The notes: generated from the letters alone by a model not told the origin. Positions 10,495-20,339 are shown, numbered from the stretch's first letter. The stretch is DNA of 64,000 nt from CAWATZ01 sp963784995 (GCA_963784995.1 CAWATZ010000003.1:2604001-2668000); one strand, 5' to 3'. Translations and numbers: made by a program.

Positions 10495-11898
10495 TCAGAA
10501 CAGCTCCGCGATCGGCTTGCCGCTCTCGACAATGCGGATCAAATCCGCAGGCAGACCGCGCGTCACGCGCAAAGTACCGACGTCGAACAGGGTGTGCATG
10601 ACCGTGGCCAGCAGGTTTGCCGGCGTGATCGGCTCGCTGGCTGGTATGTCGTTGTTGCGCGCCGACTTGCCAATGACCTGGCCCATCCTGAGCCCGCCGC
10701 CGATCAGCGCCAGGGTACACAGGCTGGGCCAGTGATTCCGGCCGCCCTTGCCCTGGACCTTCGGCGTCCGGCCAAAGTCGCCGGTGACCACGACCAGCAC
10801 CTTGTCGCTCAGACCGCGTTCGTCCAGATCGTCCAGGAACGCCGCCAGCCCCCGGTCGAGCGAGCGCCCCAGCATCTCCATGCCCTTGACGATGCCCGGG
10901 TTGTTCACGTCGGCGTGCATGTCCCAGCCGGCGCTCTGGATGGTGACGAACCCGGCCCCCGCCTCGATCAGCCGGCGGGCCAGCAGGAACTGCTTGCCCA
11001 GGTTGGAGGGCTCGAAGACCTTGTGGCCGCACAGGATGCTGCTGGTGTCGTAGCGCTCCACGGTCCTGGGGTTTTCCTGAGACAGGTCAAACGCCTTGCT
11101 GGCCCCGCCGGTCAGCAGGTCGAGGGCCTGGCGCTCGAACTGGTCGAAGCTCTCGGCGGTGTCGCGGCTGTCGAGGCCGCGCTTCAGCCGATCGAGCTGG
11201 TGCAGCAGTTCCCGGCGGTCATTGAGCCGTTCCGCCGGCAGGTTGAGCTTCATGTTGGACAGCGCTTTCGAGCCGCCCGCCGGGTTGAACGGCTCCAGCG
11301 TCGGCCCCAGGCTGCCGGCGCGGGAGCCGGTCATCACCCGCCGCATCTCGTTGGCGTACTGGCCATCCTTGTGCGGGTTGGTCAGCAGCAGGTAGGTCGG
11401 CAGGCCATTGTCGGGATGATTGGGCCCACGCAGCCGGGCGTACAGCGCGCCCATGCTGAAGCCGGTCTGTCCGCTGCCATCGGGATCGGTGCCGGCCGTG
11501 AGGACGTGACTGATGGCCCGGACGTGGTCGGCGACCGGATGGCGGAAGGAGCGGACCAGGGCCATCTTTTTGGCATGGCGTGCCAGCAGCGGAAAGGTGC
11601 CGCCCAGGCTGATGCCGGGCAGGGTCGTCTTGACCTCGCCGGTCATGCTCCGATACGGCTCGGGAGCGTCCATGTTGGGGTTGAAGGTCTCGATGTGGCT
11701 GGCGCCGCCGGCCAGGAAGACCAGCACCACCGCCTTGTCGCGGACAAAGCCGGGGCCCGAGGACGAAGCAAGGGCCCGGGCACGCAGCAACCACGGCAGC
11801 GACAGACCGCCCAGGCCCAGCAGCCCGGCCTGGAGGAAGTCGCGCCGCGATAACCCGGCACAATCACGCTGGCTCTGTCCGCTGAACAGGGTAAGCAT
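10495..11898 (-). CDS. DUF1501 domain protein with Tat signal
   Basis: This is a 467-residue protein starting at ATG 11898 (MLTLFSGQSQRDCAGLSRRD, with GAGG upstream). The Tat motif SRRDFLQAGLLGLGGLSLPW directs folded export. The body shows the DUF1501 blocks: VVLVFLAGGASHIETFNPN, FLLARRLIEAGAGFVTIQ, GWDMHADVNN, VVTGDFGRTP, GGRNHWPSLCTLALIGGG. It is the last gene of a three-gene operon with another DUF1501 gene (39 bases upstream) and a DUF1549/DUF1553 gene. The two DUF1501 neighbours are clear paralogues of each other and more distant from the 4544-6046 gene. The function is unknown. Confidence 0.9.
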   Translation of the reverse strand: MLTLFSGQSQRDCAGLSRRDFLQAGLLGLGGLSLPWLLRARALASSSGPGFVRDKAVVLVFLAGGASHIETFNPNMDAPEPYRSMTGEVKTTLPGISLGGTFPLLARHAKKMALVRSFRHPVADHVRAISHVLTAGTDPDGSGQTGFSMGALYARLRGPNHPDNGLPTYLLLTNPHKDGQYANEMRRVMTGSRAGSLGPTLEPFNPAGGSKALSNMKLNLPAERLNDRRELLHQLDRLKRGLDSRDTAESFDQFERQALDLLTGGASKAFDLSQENPRTVERYDTSSILCGHKVFEPSNLGKQFLLARRLIEAGAGFVTIQSAGWDMHADVNNPGIVKGMEMLGRSLDRGLAAFLDDLDERGLSDKVLVVVTGDFGRTPKVQGKGGRNHWPSLCTLALIGGGLRMGQVIGKSARNNDIPASEPITPANLLATVMHTLFDVGTLRVTRGLPADLIRIVESGKPIAELF

Positions 11899-11937
11899 CA
11901 CGTACCTCAACTCGGTGCAATCTGGCGTGGGCAAAAG

Positions 11938-13392
11938 TCAAAACAGTTCCTGGATCGGCTTGCCGTCCGCGACCAGTTGCACCAGGTCGCGGGGCAGGCC
12001 CGGCTGGACGCGCAGCTGGCCCACGTCCAGGAGCGTTTGCAGGATCGTGGTCATCAGGTGCGACGGCCGGATGGGCGTCGTCTTCGGGCTGCTGCCGGTG
12101 CTGTCGGATTCGCCAATGACTTGCCCCATTTTGAGACCGCCTCCGGCCAGCAGCAAGGGCGCCAGGGCCGCCCAGTGGTTGCGGCCGCCCTTGCCCTGTT
12201 TCTTGGGAGTTCGGCCCATCTCGCCGGTCACGACCAGCAGAACCTTGTCGCTCAGTCCGCGTTCCTCAACGTCGTCGAGGAACGTGGCTGCCGCGTGATC
12301 GACCTCGGGGCCGAGCATGCTGAAGCCTTCGAGGACGCCGCAGTTGTTGCCGTCGTCGTGCATGTCCCAGCCGCTGTTCTGCACAATCACGAAGCCGGCC
12401 CCGGCCTCGCACAGGCGGCGGGCCAGCAGCATCTGCTTGCCCAGCGTCGAGGGACGGTAACCGCCCTTCTTGTGGCCCACCTGGGACCGGCTGGTGTCGT
12501 AGCGGTCCACCGTCTTCGGGTCTTCCCTGGCCAGGTCGAACGCCTGGACGATGCCGGAACGCAGCACCTCGTAGGCTTGCTGCCGCAGCTTATCGACCGA
12601 CTCCAGGTCGCCGAAGGCCTCGACCTGCCGGCTGAGCCGATCCAGCTGGCCCAGCAATTCCCGCCGGTTGTCCAGCTGCTCGGCCGGGAGCTTCAGCTGC
12701 ATGTTGTCCAGCAGCGGCGGCGGCCGAAACACCGGCGTGTTGCCCTTGCCGCCGCTGATCTCGCCGCCGGGATGGAACGGATTGCAGCTGGCCGGCAATC
12801 GGCCCGCGACCGTGCCGTCCGCCAGCCAGCTCTTCTGATAGCGAAACTCCTGCGCGATCTCCGGGGCCGTGAGCAGGTTGTAGGTCGGCATCCCGGTCCC
12901 GGGATGGGTGACGCCACGCAGCCGGGCGTAGATCGCACCGAGGCTCGGAGCTTCAAGGTCCTTGTTGGGGCCATTGCGTCCCGAGTCCTGACCGCACAGC
13001 ACCGCTCGCGGACCGGACGCATGATCGCTGGTGCCGGTGGTGAACGAGCGGACGATCGCCAGCTTGTTCATCCGCTGGGCCAGCTTCGGGAACGTGCTGC
13101 CGAAGGTGATGCCGGGAATGCGCGTCTGGATCTCACCGGTGACGCTGCGGACCTCGGCCGGGGCCGTCATCTTGGGATCGAAGGTCTCGAACTGGCTAGG
13201 ACCGCCGCCCAGCCAGAGTAGCACCACCGCTCGGTCCCGGACGTGAGAGGCTGGGTTCGCCGCCACGGCCCGCAAGCGCAGCAGGTCAGCCAGCGTGAAG
13301 CCGCCCAGCCCCAGAGCGCCGACTCGGAGGAAGTCACGCCGGGTCACACCGTCACATGCGCGGCGACCTTGCCCGGTGAAGATGGTGAACAT
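11938..13392 (-). CDS. DUF1501 domain protein, Tat-exported paralogue
   Basis: This is a 484-residue protein from ATG 13392 (MFTIFTGQGRRACDGVTRRD, with AAGGA upstream). The frame is open further upstream but reads through a palindromic element there. Tat-like TRRDFLRVGALGLGGFTLAD is followed by VVLLWLGGGPSQFETFDPKM, MLLARRLCEAGAGFVIVQ, GWDMHDDGNN, VVTGEMGRTP and GGRNHWAALAPLLLAGGG. It is the middle gene of the DUF1553-DUF1501-DUF1501 operon. The two adjacent DUF1501 genes share about the same architecture, so a local duplication is likely. Confidence 0.9.
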   Translation of the reverse strand: MFTIFTGQGRRACDGVTRRDFLRVGALGLGGFTLADLLRLRAVAANPASHVRDRAVVLLWLGGGPSQFETFDPKMTAPAEVRSVTGEIQTRIPGITFGSTFPKLAQRMNKLAIVRSFTTGTSDHASGPRAVLCGQDSGRNGPNKDLEAPSLGAIYARLRGVTHPGTGMPTYNLLTAPEIAQEFRYQKSWLADGTVAGRLPASCNPFHPGGEISGGKGNTPVFRPPPLLDNMQLKLPAEQLDNRRELLGQLDRLSRQVEAFGDLESVDKLRQQAYEVLRSGIVQAFDLAREDPKTVDRYDTSRSQVGHKKGGYRPSTLGKQMLLARRLCEAGAGFVIVQNSGWDMHDDGNNCGVLEGFSMLGPEVDHAAATFLDDVEERGLSDKVLLVVTGEMGRTPKKQGKGGRNHWAALAPLLLAGGGLKMGQVIGESDSTGSSPKTTPIRPSHLMTTILQTLLDVGQLRVQPGLPRDLVQLVADGKPIQELF

Positions 13393-13419
13393 GGGATTAA
13401 TTCCTTTGCCTGCCCTGCC

Positions 13420-13519
13420 CCGTGGGCGTCGCCCCGGCTGAGTTATGCAACCCCTTCGGGGAAACGGGCCTCGTTGCCACCACCCCGAAGGGGTGCAACA
13501 GGTGGTCGGGCACCCACGG
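13420..13519. repeat. Degraded palindromic element between operon genes
   Basis: The left arm has CTGAGTTATGCAACCCCTTC, and the right arm has CCCCGAAGGGGTGCAAC ending in CACCCACGG. It is the same family as the much better conserved element at 51337-51465. It lies between the DUF1553 stop and the DUF1501 start. Confidence 0.75.
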
Positions 13520-13526
13520 AATGTTG

Positions 13527-16019
13527 TCAATGGTTGAACAAAAACTCCTTGGTGTTCAGCAGCGCCCAGACGATGTCCTCCCAGGCGCCCTGCACGTCGC
13601 TGCCGCGCTTCTCCACGTGCTTCAGCAGCACTTGCATCTCCTCCGCTGACGGTGGCCGCGACAGGGCGACCAGGTACAGCTCGCGGAGCTTGTCCTCGCT
13701 GGCTCGCCTGTCTTTGGCCAATGCCGCGGCCCGGCTGCCGGCCTTGGTTTTGGACGAGCCGACCTTTTCCAGGATCTCGGTCGAATTGAACATGTGCAGA
13801 CACTGGGCCAGGCTGGCGTCGGACTTGCGTTCGCACTCGCAGGCGCTGGCCGAGTCGGGCCGGCCAAAGACGCTGAGGAAGTACGAATCGAACTGGTTGT
13901 CCGGCAACTGCACCGCGCGTGTCCCCTCGGGGACGCCCTTGAATGAGGTCCGCACCAGGGTCACGTCATCGACCGCGTCCAGCAGCACCTCGGCGTTGAG
14001 CCGGCGCGGCAGGAACCGGGAGAAGTTCTGCCGGTCCTCGGCGTTGTGCTGGTTCGGGATGCTGCTGAGGCGGTAGACCCGCGACAGGCACAGCGTTCGG
14101 ACCAGTTTCTTCAGGTCGTACTTGCTCTGGACAAACTCCCTGGCCAGGGCGTCGAGCAGTTCGGGATTGCTGGGCGGGTTGGTCAGCCGCAGGTCGTCCT
14201 CGGGATCGACCAGGCCCCGGCCGAAGAAGTGCTTCCAGTAGCGGTTGACCAGCATCCGGGCGAAGAAGGGGTTGTTCGGGGCGACCATCCAGTCCACCAG
14301 CCGGGTGCGCGGATCAACGTCCTCGGGGACCTCCATTGGCGAGCCGCCCAGCCCGGCCGGCGCGACCGGCTTGCCGGTGCGGAGGTGGACCGCCTGGGCC
14401 CGGCCCGGATTGTGCGAGACGCGGAACGGCACCGAGGGCGGGGCCGGCTGGCCTTTCTTGACCGGCTTCTTCGGGGGCGGCTCCTGGATGTTCAACCGCG
14501 AGAAGAACGCCGCCAGACCGTAGTAGTCCTGCTGGCTCCACTTCTCGAAGGGGTGATGGTGGCATTTGGCACAGCCGATGCGCTGTCCCAGGAACAGCTG
14601 GGCCGTGTCCTCCAGCTGGGCCGACTCGTCGCGCACCTCCCGATACCAGATCACCGGCGGCTCCTTGACCTCCTCGCCCGTGGCCGTGAGGACCTCGCGG
14701 ACAAACCGGTCATAGGGCTTGTTCTCGCCGAGGTTGTCCCGAATCCACGCATGGAAGGCAAAGGTCGGAGCCGGGTTGTCGCTGGGCCCGCGCCGCCGAT
14801 TGCGCAGGATCGCGCTCCATTTGTTGGCGAAGGTGTCGGCGTACTCCTTGCTCGCCAGCAAGCGATCGATCAGCTTCTCATCCTTGTCGGCGGCCGTTTC
14901 CGCCAGGAACTTCTCGGTTTCCTCGCGGGTGGGCAGCCGGCCGGCGACGTCGATGGTGACGCGCCGCAGGAACGTGCTGTCGTCGCACAGGGCCGAGGGC
15001 GGCAGACCGAGTTGCTTGAGCCGGTTGAAAACCAGCTCATCGACGAAGTTCCGGCTGGACGGGAGGTTCGTCACCGGAGCGCCGCGTGGCACTGTTGCCC
15101 GGAACACGCCGACGAAGGACTGATAGCGGGCCATGATCGTCGCCGAGCCCGACAGCTCCTTGACGGCGATCAGCCCGGTCGGCGAGGCCTCGGCCATCTC
15201 GGCCTGGTTGGCCTCGAACTGCGTTATGCGGGTCACGTCGCTGACGGTCCCATCGCTGTGATGGGCCAGCACCAGGAGCTGCTGCTGAGCCTTGCGTTCC
15301 AGGATTCGCTCGCCGGGCAGCACCTCGATGCGCACCACTCGGGGAGCGTCCGGCTTGACGCTTGGCATGCCCTGCTCGATCCAGCGCCGCAGGATCCGGT
15401 ACGAGGCCGAATCCGGAGCGATGCGTTTGCCGCCGCCGTGGGCCATCAAGCCCGCCGCCTTGCGGAGCAGCAGGCTGCTGTCGGGAGCGACCGGAGTGAC
15501 ACGCCGGCCACGGCCTTCCCGGACGATGAACTCGTAATCCTCCTCCGGCTCGAAACCGAACAGCGACAGCTTGAACCCGTTCTGGCCGGTGGCCTTGCCG
15601 TGACAGGCGCCGCTATTGCAGCCGAACCTGGTGAGGATCGGGACCACCTGATTGTGGAAATGAACCGCAGGCTCCTCAGCCAGGTTCTTGACGGTAACGC
15701 TGGTCGTGGCCGAGATGCCGCCGGGGCCCTTTACGCGGATGGTCGCCTTGCCTTCCTTGACCGGCATGACCAGGCCGGCGGCATCGACCTGAACGATCCC
15801 CTCCGGGCTGGCCTGGTATTGCACCTGCCGGGTCAGATCGCGGGACAGGCCACTCGAGGAAATTCCGGCGACGAGCAACTGCTGGGAGGAGTCCCGACCG
15901 GCCAGGACGAAACCCGTGCGGGCAGACCGGCCCGTCTCGATGGTGAGACGAACGGGCAGCGGGGGCTCGCTGAGACCCGGAGCCAGGAGAACAACGCCGA
16001 AGAGGAAGGTGTACGGCAT
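13527..16019 (-). CDS. Large DUF1549/DUF1553 protein with Ig-like and PSCyt domains
   Basis: This is an 830-residue protein starting at ATG 16019 (MPYTFLFGVVLLAPGLS signal, AAAGGA upstream). In order: an Ig-like Big_2-type domain (about 60-125, ending KEGKATIRVKGPGG), a planctomycete cytochrome C-like motif (GCNSGACHGKATGQNGF, near 145), a second Ig-like segment, then DUF1549 (RVTIDVAGRLPT, FANKWSAILRNRRRG, IGCAKCHHHPFEKW) and DUF1553 (MLVNRYWKHFFGRGL, LAQCLHMFNSTE, LLNTKEFLF). Two CxxCH motifs could bind haem. It is the first gene of the operon with two DUF1501 genes. It is longer than the 6058-8379 paralogue because of the N-terminal domains. The substrate is not known. Confidence 0.9.
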   Translation of the reverse strand: MPYTFLFGVVLLAPGLSEPPLPVRLTIETGRSARTGFVLAGRDSSQQLLVAGISSSGLSRDLTRQVQYQASPEGIVQVDAAGLVMPVKEGKATIRVKGPGGISATTSVTVKNLAEEPAVHFHNQVVPILTRFGCNSGACHGKATGQNGFKLSLFGFEPEEDYEFIVREGRGRRVTPVAPDSSLLLRKAAGLMAHGGGKRIAPDSASYRILRRWIEQGMPSVKPDAPRVVRIEVLPGERILERKAQQQLLVLAHHSDGTVSDVTRITQFEANQAEMAEASPTGLIAVKELSGSATIMARYQSFVGVFRATVPRGAPVTNLPSSRNFVDELVFNRLKQLGLPPSALCDDSTFLRRVTIDVAGRLPTREETEKFLAETAADKDEKLIDRLLASKEYADTFANKWSAILRNRRRGPSDNPAPTFAFHAWIRDNLGENKPYDRFVREVLTATGEEVKEPPVIWYREVRDESAQLEDTAQLFLGQRIGCAKCHHHPFEKWSQQDYYGLAAFFSRLNIQEPPPKKPVKKGQPAPPSVPFRVSHNPGRAQAVHLRTGKPVAPAGLGGSPMEVPEDVDPRTRLVDWMVAPNNPFFARMLVNRYWKHFFGRGLVDPEDDLRLTNPPSNPELLDALAREFVQSKYDLKKLVRTLCLSRVYRLSSIPNQHNAEDRQNFSRFLPRRLNAEVLLDAVDDVTLVRTSFKGVPEGTRAVQLPDNQFDSYFLSVFGRPDSASACECERKSDASLAQCLHMFNSTEILEKVGSSKTKAGSRAAALAKDRRASEDKLRELYLVALSRPPSAEEMQVLLKHVEKRGSDVQGAWEDIVWALLNTKEFLFNH

Positions 16020-16137
16020 GGGTGGGATTCCTTTCGGTGGGATCAACAAAGTGATTGTAGCCGATCCGGCCGCGCGGGGAAAAGGGAATCCCAGTTTTTC
16101 TTTGGGGCGGCCGGATCGGCGGCTTGAGCTGACAGGC

Positions 16138-17377
16138 TCAACGGGGATCGATCATCCGGCCCAGGAACAGGATGCTGCCGGAGGCGCTGATCGCGGATCA
16201 GGAACAGGAAGGGGTGATCCGCCCGGAACGTGGGAATCGGAGGGGGCTGGAACTGGCCCGGAGCCGCACCTGGAGCCATGACAACTGCTGTGGCCGCCGC
16301 TGCTTCCGTTCCGCCCTCGGTGACGTCAGCAAATGCCTTGTGGATGACGGCACTGACGTAAAGGGGTGGTTCCCCGGGCACTCCGCCGATCCCACTCAGG
16401 TCGGCTTGAGCAGGATTGAAGACTTTGCCCATGCCGAGCGTTCTCAGCACCGCTGCCAGGCTAAAGGAATCCTCAACCTTGAAACGCGGCAGCGTGACGT
16501 CCACTTCCTGTTTCCAAACGCGCTTGAGCCAACCATCCAGAACCTCGGCAGTCAGCATCTTCTCCAGCTGAGCCAGACCATCGACCGTACGCGGCAGCAG
16601 CACAACCATCGACACGTTGCTGCCCGCGTACGGCATCTCCAAGATCTGCAACTCCGGCGCTTCCGCATAGCCGAAGTGTCCCTTTTGCCACATCAGAGGA
16701 GCCTGGATCTTCTGACCCGAGACCAGATGAAAGGCTTTGTCGGTCGTGCTGTCCTTCTGGAATGGGCTGTCCCACTCGCCCTTGAAATAAATCGCGTTGG
16801 TCAGCACCAGACGAGTGCGGGCATCAATGTTGCCCGGTGCCAGCAAATCGCGAATCTTGCCCTGCGTTTCCCGGGCCACCCAGTCGTTGATCATCTGTCG
16901 GGCCGGCTCCGGGTTGGTATAGTCAACCCCATAGAAGCCGGCATTGTAATGCTCCCGTGTGAGGTTGAGGAACGGTGGAAGGAAGCGCCCGGCCCGATGG
17001 CCCCACAGGGCGTTGGCGATCCGCAGTTGACAGCCGGACCTGCCCTGGGCCTCGCTGCGAAGGCCCCGAGCCAGCGCAGAGAAGGAAGGATGGAGCCGCT
17101 CGGGGGGCAGGTTAAAATGCAGGACCCGGGCCATTTCGTCCGCCGTCGCGCCGCGTGCCCCACCGTAAGTCATGGCCAGGGCGCTGGAGATGCTGTGCGG
17201 CGACAGGAACAGGTTGCCTGGTTGAATTCGCAGTTGCTGGTACAGGTCGAACGCGAACTGCGTGTTGCCCTTCACCAGCACGCCGAGATCGTCCGACCTC
17301 GGCTGGGGTGGGGCGAACAGGGGCGGTGGCATGGCAATGCCGGCAAGAGCAAACAGGGCCGGAACAATCCCTTGCAT
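16138..17377 (-). CDS. Secreted serpin, frameshift near the C-terminus
   Basis: ATG 17377 follows AGGAGAG and starts a signal peptide (MQGIVPALFALAGIAMPPP). The serpin fold is evident: FAFDLYQQLRIQPGNLFLSP, ISSALAMTYGGARGATADEM, LVLTNAIYFKGEWDSPFQ, and the hinge VTEGGTEAAAATAVV of an inhibitory reactive loop followed by DHPFLFLIRD. One base is extra near 16177-16192. In the uncorrected frame the protein runs to 16043; after correction it ends SGSILFLGRMIDPR at 16138, exactly the expected serpin C-terminus. Total about 412 residues, normal for the family. The target protease is unknown; the S1C proteases of this window belong to other families. Confidence 0.88.
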
Positions 17378-17568
17378 TCGTGGCTCTCCTGTAAGGGGAA
17401 ACGTCTGAAACAGGTTCGGGGGCTCGTCTTGAGGTGGTGCGGGAACAGTGGAAATGGGAACGCTGTGTCCGGACGACAGGAGCCGGACGGCGAGGAGTAT
17501 ACTGGAAACGGGCCGTAGCGGACAAGGAGAGTATCCACAGATAGCTTGAGGTACAGAGCAGGAATTGC

Positions 17569-18600
17569 TCAAAGCAAGAACCAGCTCAAGATGCGACGAC
17601 GCTGGTGGGCCGGGAGACTGTCGATCAGCAAGAGCATCTCCTGATGAAGCTTGTCCGAATTGAACTTCACTGCCGGGAAGGGGTTATCAAGCGTCATCTC
17701 ATAGCGTTTGTCATGGGCAATCTGGGCCAGCTTGTCTCGGTGGCTCTGAGTTGCCATGAAGTCCAGAAACCACGCGAATGGCTCGGTGATTCGGCCGGCG
17801 CTGCCGCGCTGCTGCTCGGGGACGGCGTTGAACAGCCGCTGGACAGAAGGCTTCTCGAAGGCTTCAAGCAATCCGGCGACGTAAGGTTCGTTGCCCTGCG
17901 GATTTGAGTCAGCGAGCGCGACGATGCTCATCAGACAGGAGAAATACCAGAACTTGCGGCTGTGCCGTAGTTTCACGTTCCGGGTACACCAACCCTTGTC
18001 CGAGTCATCCACCTTCGCCTTGTACTCGATGCACAGCGTCCGGTAGTAGCGGGCGATGTCGTTGCAGAGCGACAGGACGTGCCGCCCCCGTGACCGCTCT
18101 GCCCCGGCGTAGGCTTTCATGATTGCTTCTCGGACCGCATTCAGAGGCAGTTTGCCCCCCGCTTGCTTGCCTTCCGTCAGAATCAGGACGCGTTTGGTCA
18201 GGGGGCTGCTACCGTCCTTCTCGCCGCCGATGGATTCGGGGTCGATCAGCTCCTCCAGGGAGGCGCACCGGGTCAGGTCGTTTCCCTGCGAGACTTTGAG
18301 GTGGAGTTTCTCCTGGATCTCCTGTCGAAGGGCCTTGTCGTGAGGCTGAAAGGCCGCGAGCGCAGCCGGGGATTGGAGGACCGGGATCAAGTCGATGTCC
18401 GAGGCTTCCAGGGCCTCCTGTCTGCCGACGGAGCCGACAAGCACACAGCAAACCTCATCCAGTTTCTGCCCACGGCTTACCAGGAAGGCGTCACAAATCG
18501 ATCTGACTTCCTCCTGTGTCTTGCCGCAGTATTGGCGCGCCTTCTCCAGCACAGCCCAGGTGGGGCTGTTGACGTGGTCCTTGATGGATGCATCGCTCAT
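17569..18600 (-). CDS. GlnD/DUF294-like nucleotidyltransferase
   Basis: This is a 343-residue protein starting at ATG 18600, which overlaps the HD gene's stop in an ATGA junction. Residues 49-67 carry VGSVGRQEALEASDIDLIPV, the GSxxRxE...SDID signature of the nucleotidyltransferase fold used by GlnD, GlnE and DUF294 proteins. The rest is helical and rich in Arg/Lys with no HD or ACT domain, so it is not GlnD. Conserved-looking blocks include SRGRHVLSLCNDIARYYRTL and RNVKLRHSRKFWYFSCL, which resemble the helical half of such transferases. It is coupled to an HD-domain hydrolase. The pair may add and remove nucleotides on a target; that is inference. Confidence 0.75.
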   Translation of the reverse strand: MSDASIKDHVNSPTWAVLEKARQYCGKTQEEVRSICDAFLVSRGQKLDEVCCVLVGSVGRQEALEASDIDLIPVLQSPAALAAFQPHDKALRQEIQEKLHLKVSQGNDLTRCASLEELIDPESIGGEKDGSSPLTKRVLILTEGKQAGGKLPLNAVREAIMKAYAGAERSRGRHVLSLCNDIARYYRTLCIEYKAKVDDSDKGWCTRNVKLRHSRKFWYFSCLMSIVALADSNPQGNEPYVAGLLEAFEKPSVQRLFNAVPEQQRGSAGRITEPFAWFLDFMATQSHRDKLAQIAHDKRYEMTLDNPFPAVKFNSDKLHQEMLLLIDSLPAHQRRRILSWFLL

Positions 18601-19618
18601 TCGCGGGAGGTTCCGACAGGCTCGCGCCGCAGCACTCTCCACAGCTCGCTGACGGGCATTTCGGAGGGCAGAGCGTCCAGAGCGCCGTTAATCACGTACT
18701 CTTGAGGTTCTTTGTAGCGAATGACGTGGGAAACGGCCGGCAGTTCCTGACCCTTCACGGCGCTGACAAGCTCATCCTCGGCCAGCTCCAAGGACCTGTC
18801 CAGAGAGACGCCTGGGCAACATTGCTGAAGTGCCAACGCCCACGCGGACTCCCAGAGGATCACGTCCTCTCGGTTGATAAACTGCTCGTAAATGCGGGAT
18901 TTGGCCCGCCAGAATTCGATGGCGGCAGTCAGACCGGGTCGATCCAGATAAACGAACCCTTGGCGCCGGAGGGTCGAGACTATCTCGTCGGGCGCAAGAT
19001 CGGGACGCCGAAGACAGCACCGCAGCGCCACATCCCTTCCAGGGTGTCCGGGGTGAGCGGTGAACGGATGATTTGCTTGAAGAGGACAAGCTCCTCGTCA
19101 GCCGGCATGCCGCTTCGGTTAAAAAGGGAGGCGAGCGCAACGGGTTCGATGTCCAGGTCTTGGAGGATCGCGTCAAGCCGATAGCGTCCCGGCACCGCGC
19201 TGTCGCCCAGCAGGATTCTGGCCCGGAGGTTGGCGGCCGACACCCCGGTCAGCGCGGCAAAGACGGACTCGCCGGTGTGGGAGAGAGGCCAGGTCGCGAC
19301 GTCGTGAGTGAGACCCCAGGCCACAGCGTAGCGCTGGCCGCGTTCGGAGAAACCGATTCGTCGGGCAAGATCGAGAGCGACAAGCGCGACCCCGAGTGTG
19401 TGGTTGTACCGGGAACCATCTTCGACCACGTCCGGCATCCCCTTCGGCCAGAGGGGGGAATCGACCACTTCGCGGAAGCGAGGCGACAGGATGCCGAGAA
19501 ACGTCACGTCTGCCAACCGCTGGACCGCCCGCGATTGGACCAGGGGTCCAGCAACCGCAAGCAGCTCGGGAAGTCGCTGGTGCCATTGCGCGAATGAGCT
19601 AGCAATCGGGCCTTTCAC
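18597..19618 (-). CDS. SAMHD1/dGTPase-like HD-domain hydrolase, one frameshift
   Basis: GTG 19618 is chosen as the start because AAGGGG lies just before it and the earlier in-frame ATG (19714) lies beyond a hairpin. The HD superfamily motif is clear: YNHTLGVALVALDLA (His 73), LTHDVATWPLSHTGE (His 105-Asp 106 and His 114), which matches the HDxxHxPxSH arrangement of dGTPase/SAMHD1-type phosphohydrolases. A one-base frameshift near 18985-19010 splits it. The first frame ends at 18980; the second continues PDLAPDEIVSTLRRQGFVYL, then KSRIYEQFINREDVILWESA, typical of the helical C-terminal half. Total about 340 residues. It probably hydrolyses a nucleotide or nucleotide adduct. The neighbour is the nucleotidyltransferase coupled by ATGA. 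Confidence 0.75.
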
Positions 19619-19667
19619 GGGGTTCCCCTTCTGGCTGTTCCGGAGCGAAAAGGGGGCGAGCGAAACG

Positions 19668-19705
19668 AGGACGCGGACCGATGCTTGGTTGTCAGTCCGC
19701 GTCCT
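19668..19705. terminator. 11-bp hairpin between convergent-spaced genes
   Basis: AGGACGCGGAC (19668-19678) pairs with its complement (19695-19705) around a 16-base loop. It lies between the stop of the Spy-like gene (19721) and the HD gene, so it could end transcription from the former. The T-rich run is weak (TTTCC). Confidence 0.45.
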
Positions 19706-19720
19706 TTCCTTCAAACGCGA

Positions 19721-20101
19721 TCAGGGCTTCTTTGGAGCCTCCGTCGGCTTCTTGATCGTGTCGCTGGTGGGCTTCTTATCCGGGGTGGTAGTCGGCTTCT
19801 TGTCTTCCCCCAAGCGGATCTCCTTGAGCTTGGTCCTTTGGGCGGCCGTCAGGACCTTCTCTCTCTCGGCCTCCTTGCTCTTCTTCAGTGCATCGATCTT
19901 GGCATTCAGCTCAGCGATCTGAGCGTCGATGCGTGCCTGCAAGCGGTAGATCTGCTGCACTTGATCCGCTGACAAGCCGAGCTTCTTGTAGTTGGCAGGC
20001 AGTGTGCCCTTGATCTTGGCAGGCTCATCTTTCTCCTGGCCATTCAGGCCGGACACCAGCACTACGGAAACCAACACGAGTACGAATCGGAGCGAACGCA
20101 T
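19721..20101 (-). CDS. Small secreted Spy/LTxxQ-like protein
   Basis: This is a 126-residue protein. ATG 20101 is chosen because it starts a signal peptide (MRSLRFVLVLVSVVLVSGLN). The mature part has GLSADQVQQIYRLQARIDAQ and, about 35 residues on, LTAAQRTKLKEI. Two such L(S/T)xxQ turns around a coiled helix resemble the periplasmic Spy/CpxP (LTxxQ) family, which binds metals or unfolded proteins. The tail is low-complexity Lys/Pro/Thr (DKKPTTTPDKKPTSD). Family assignment by pattern only. It stands alone between the HD gene and a divergent gene. Confidence 0.7.
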   Translation of the reverse strand: MRSLRFVLVLVSVVLVSGLNGQEKDEPAKIKGTLPANYKKLGLSADQVQQIYRLQARIDAQIAELNAKIDALKKSKEAEREKVLTAAQRTKLKEIRLGEDKKPTTTPDKKPTSDTIKKPTEAPKKP

Positions 20102-20339
20102 GGTGCGATCCTCGGGGGTTAAAGGGACGTTTGCTTGATTATCGGGCACCTTGCATCCTTGTCAAGCAAAATCCCGAAGCATTTGTGACTTCTCGTCTTA
20201 CGCTCTTCTGCGATCTGAATTGCAGCAATTTCAGCCTTCCGCCGACGTTGGCGACAATCCAGCATTCCGCGCCTGTCCGGTTCGGGTATCATCAACTGCA
20301 AGGACGCCCTCTCTTGAGACTTTTCGCGTCAGGATCAGT

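Noticed and set aside
14046..16127. 693-codon open frame on the plus strand
   Set aside because: Antisense to the DUF1549/DUF1553 gene, with no domain and low-complexity composition.
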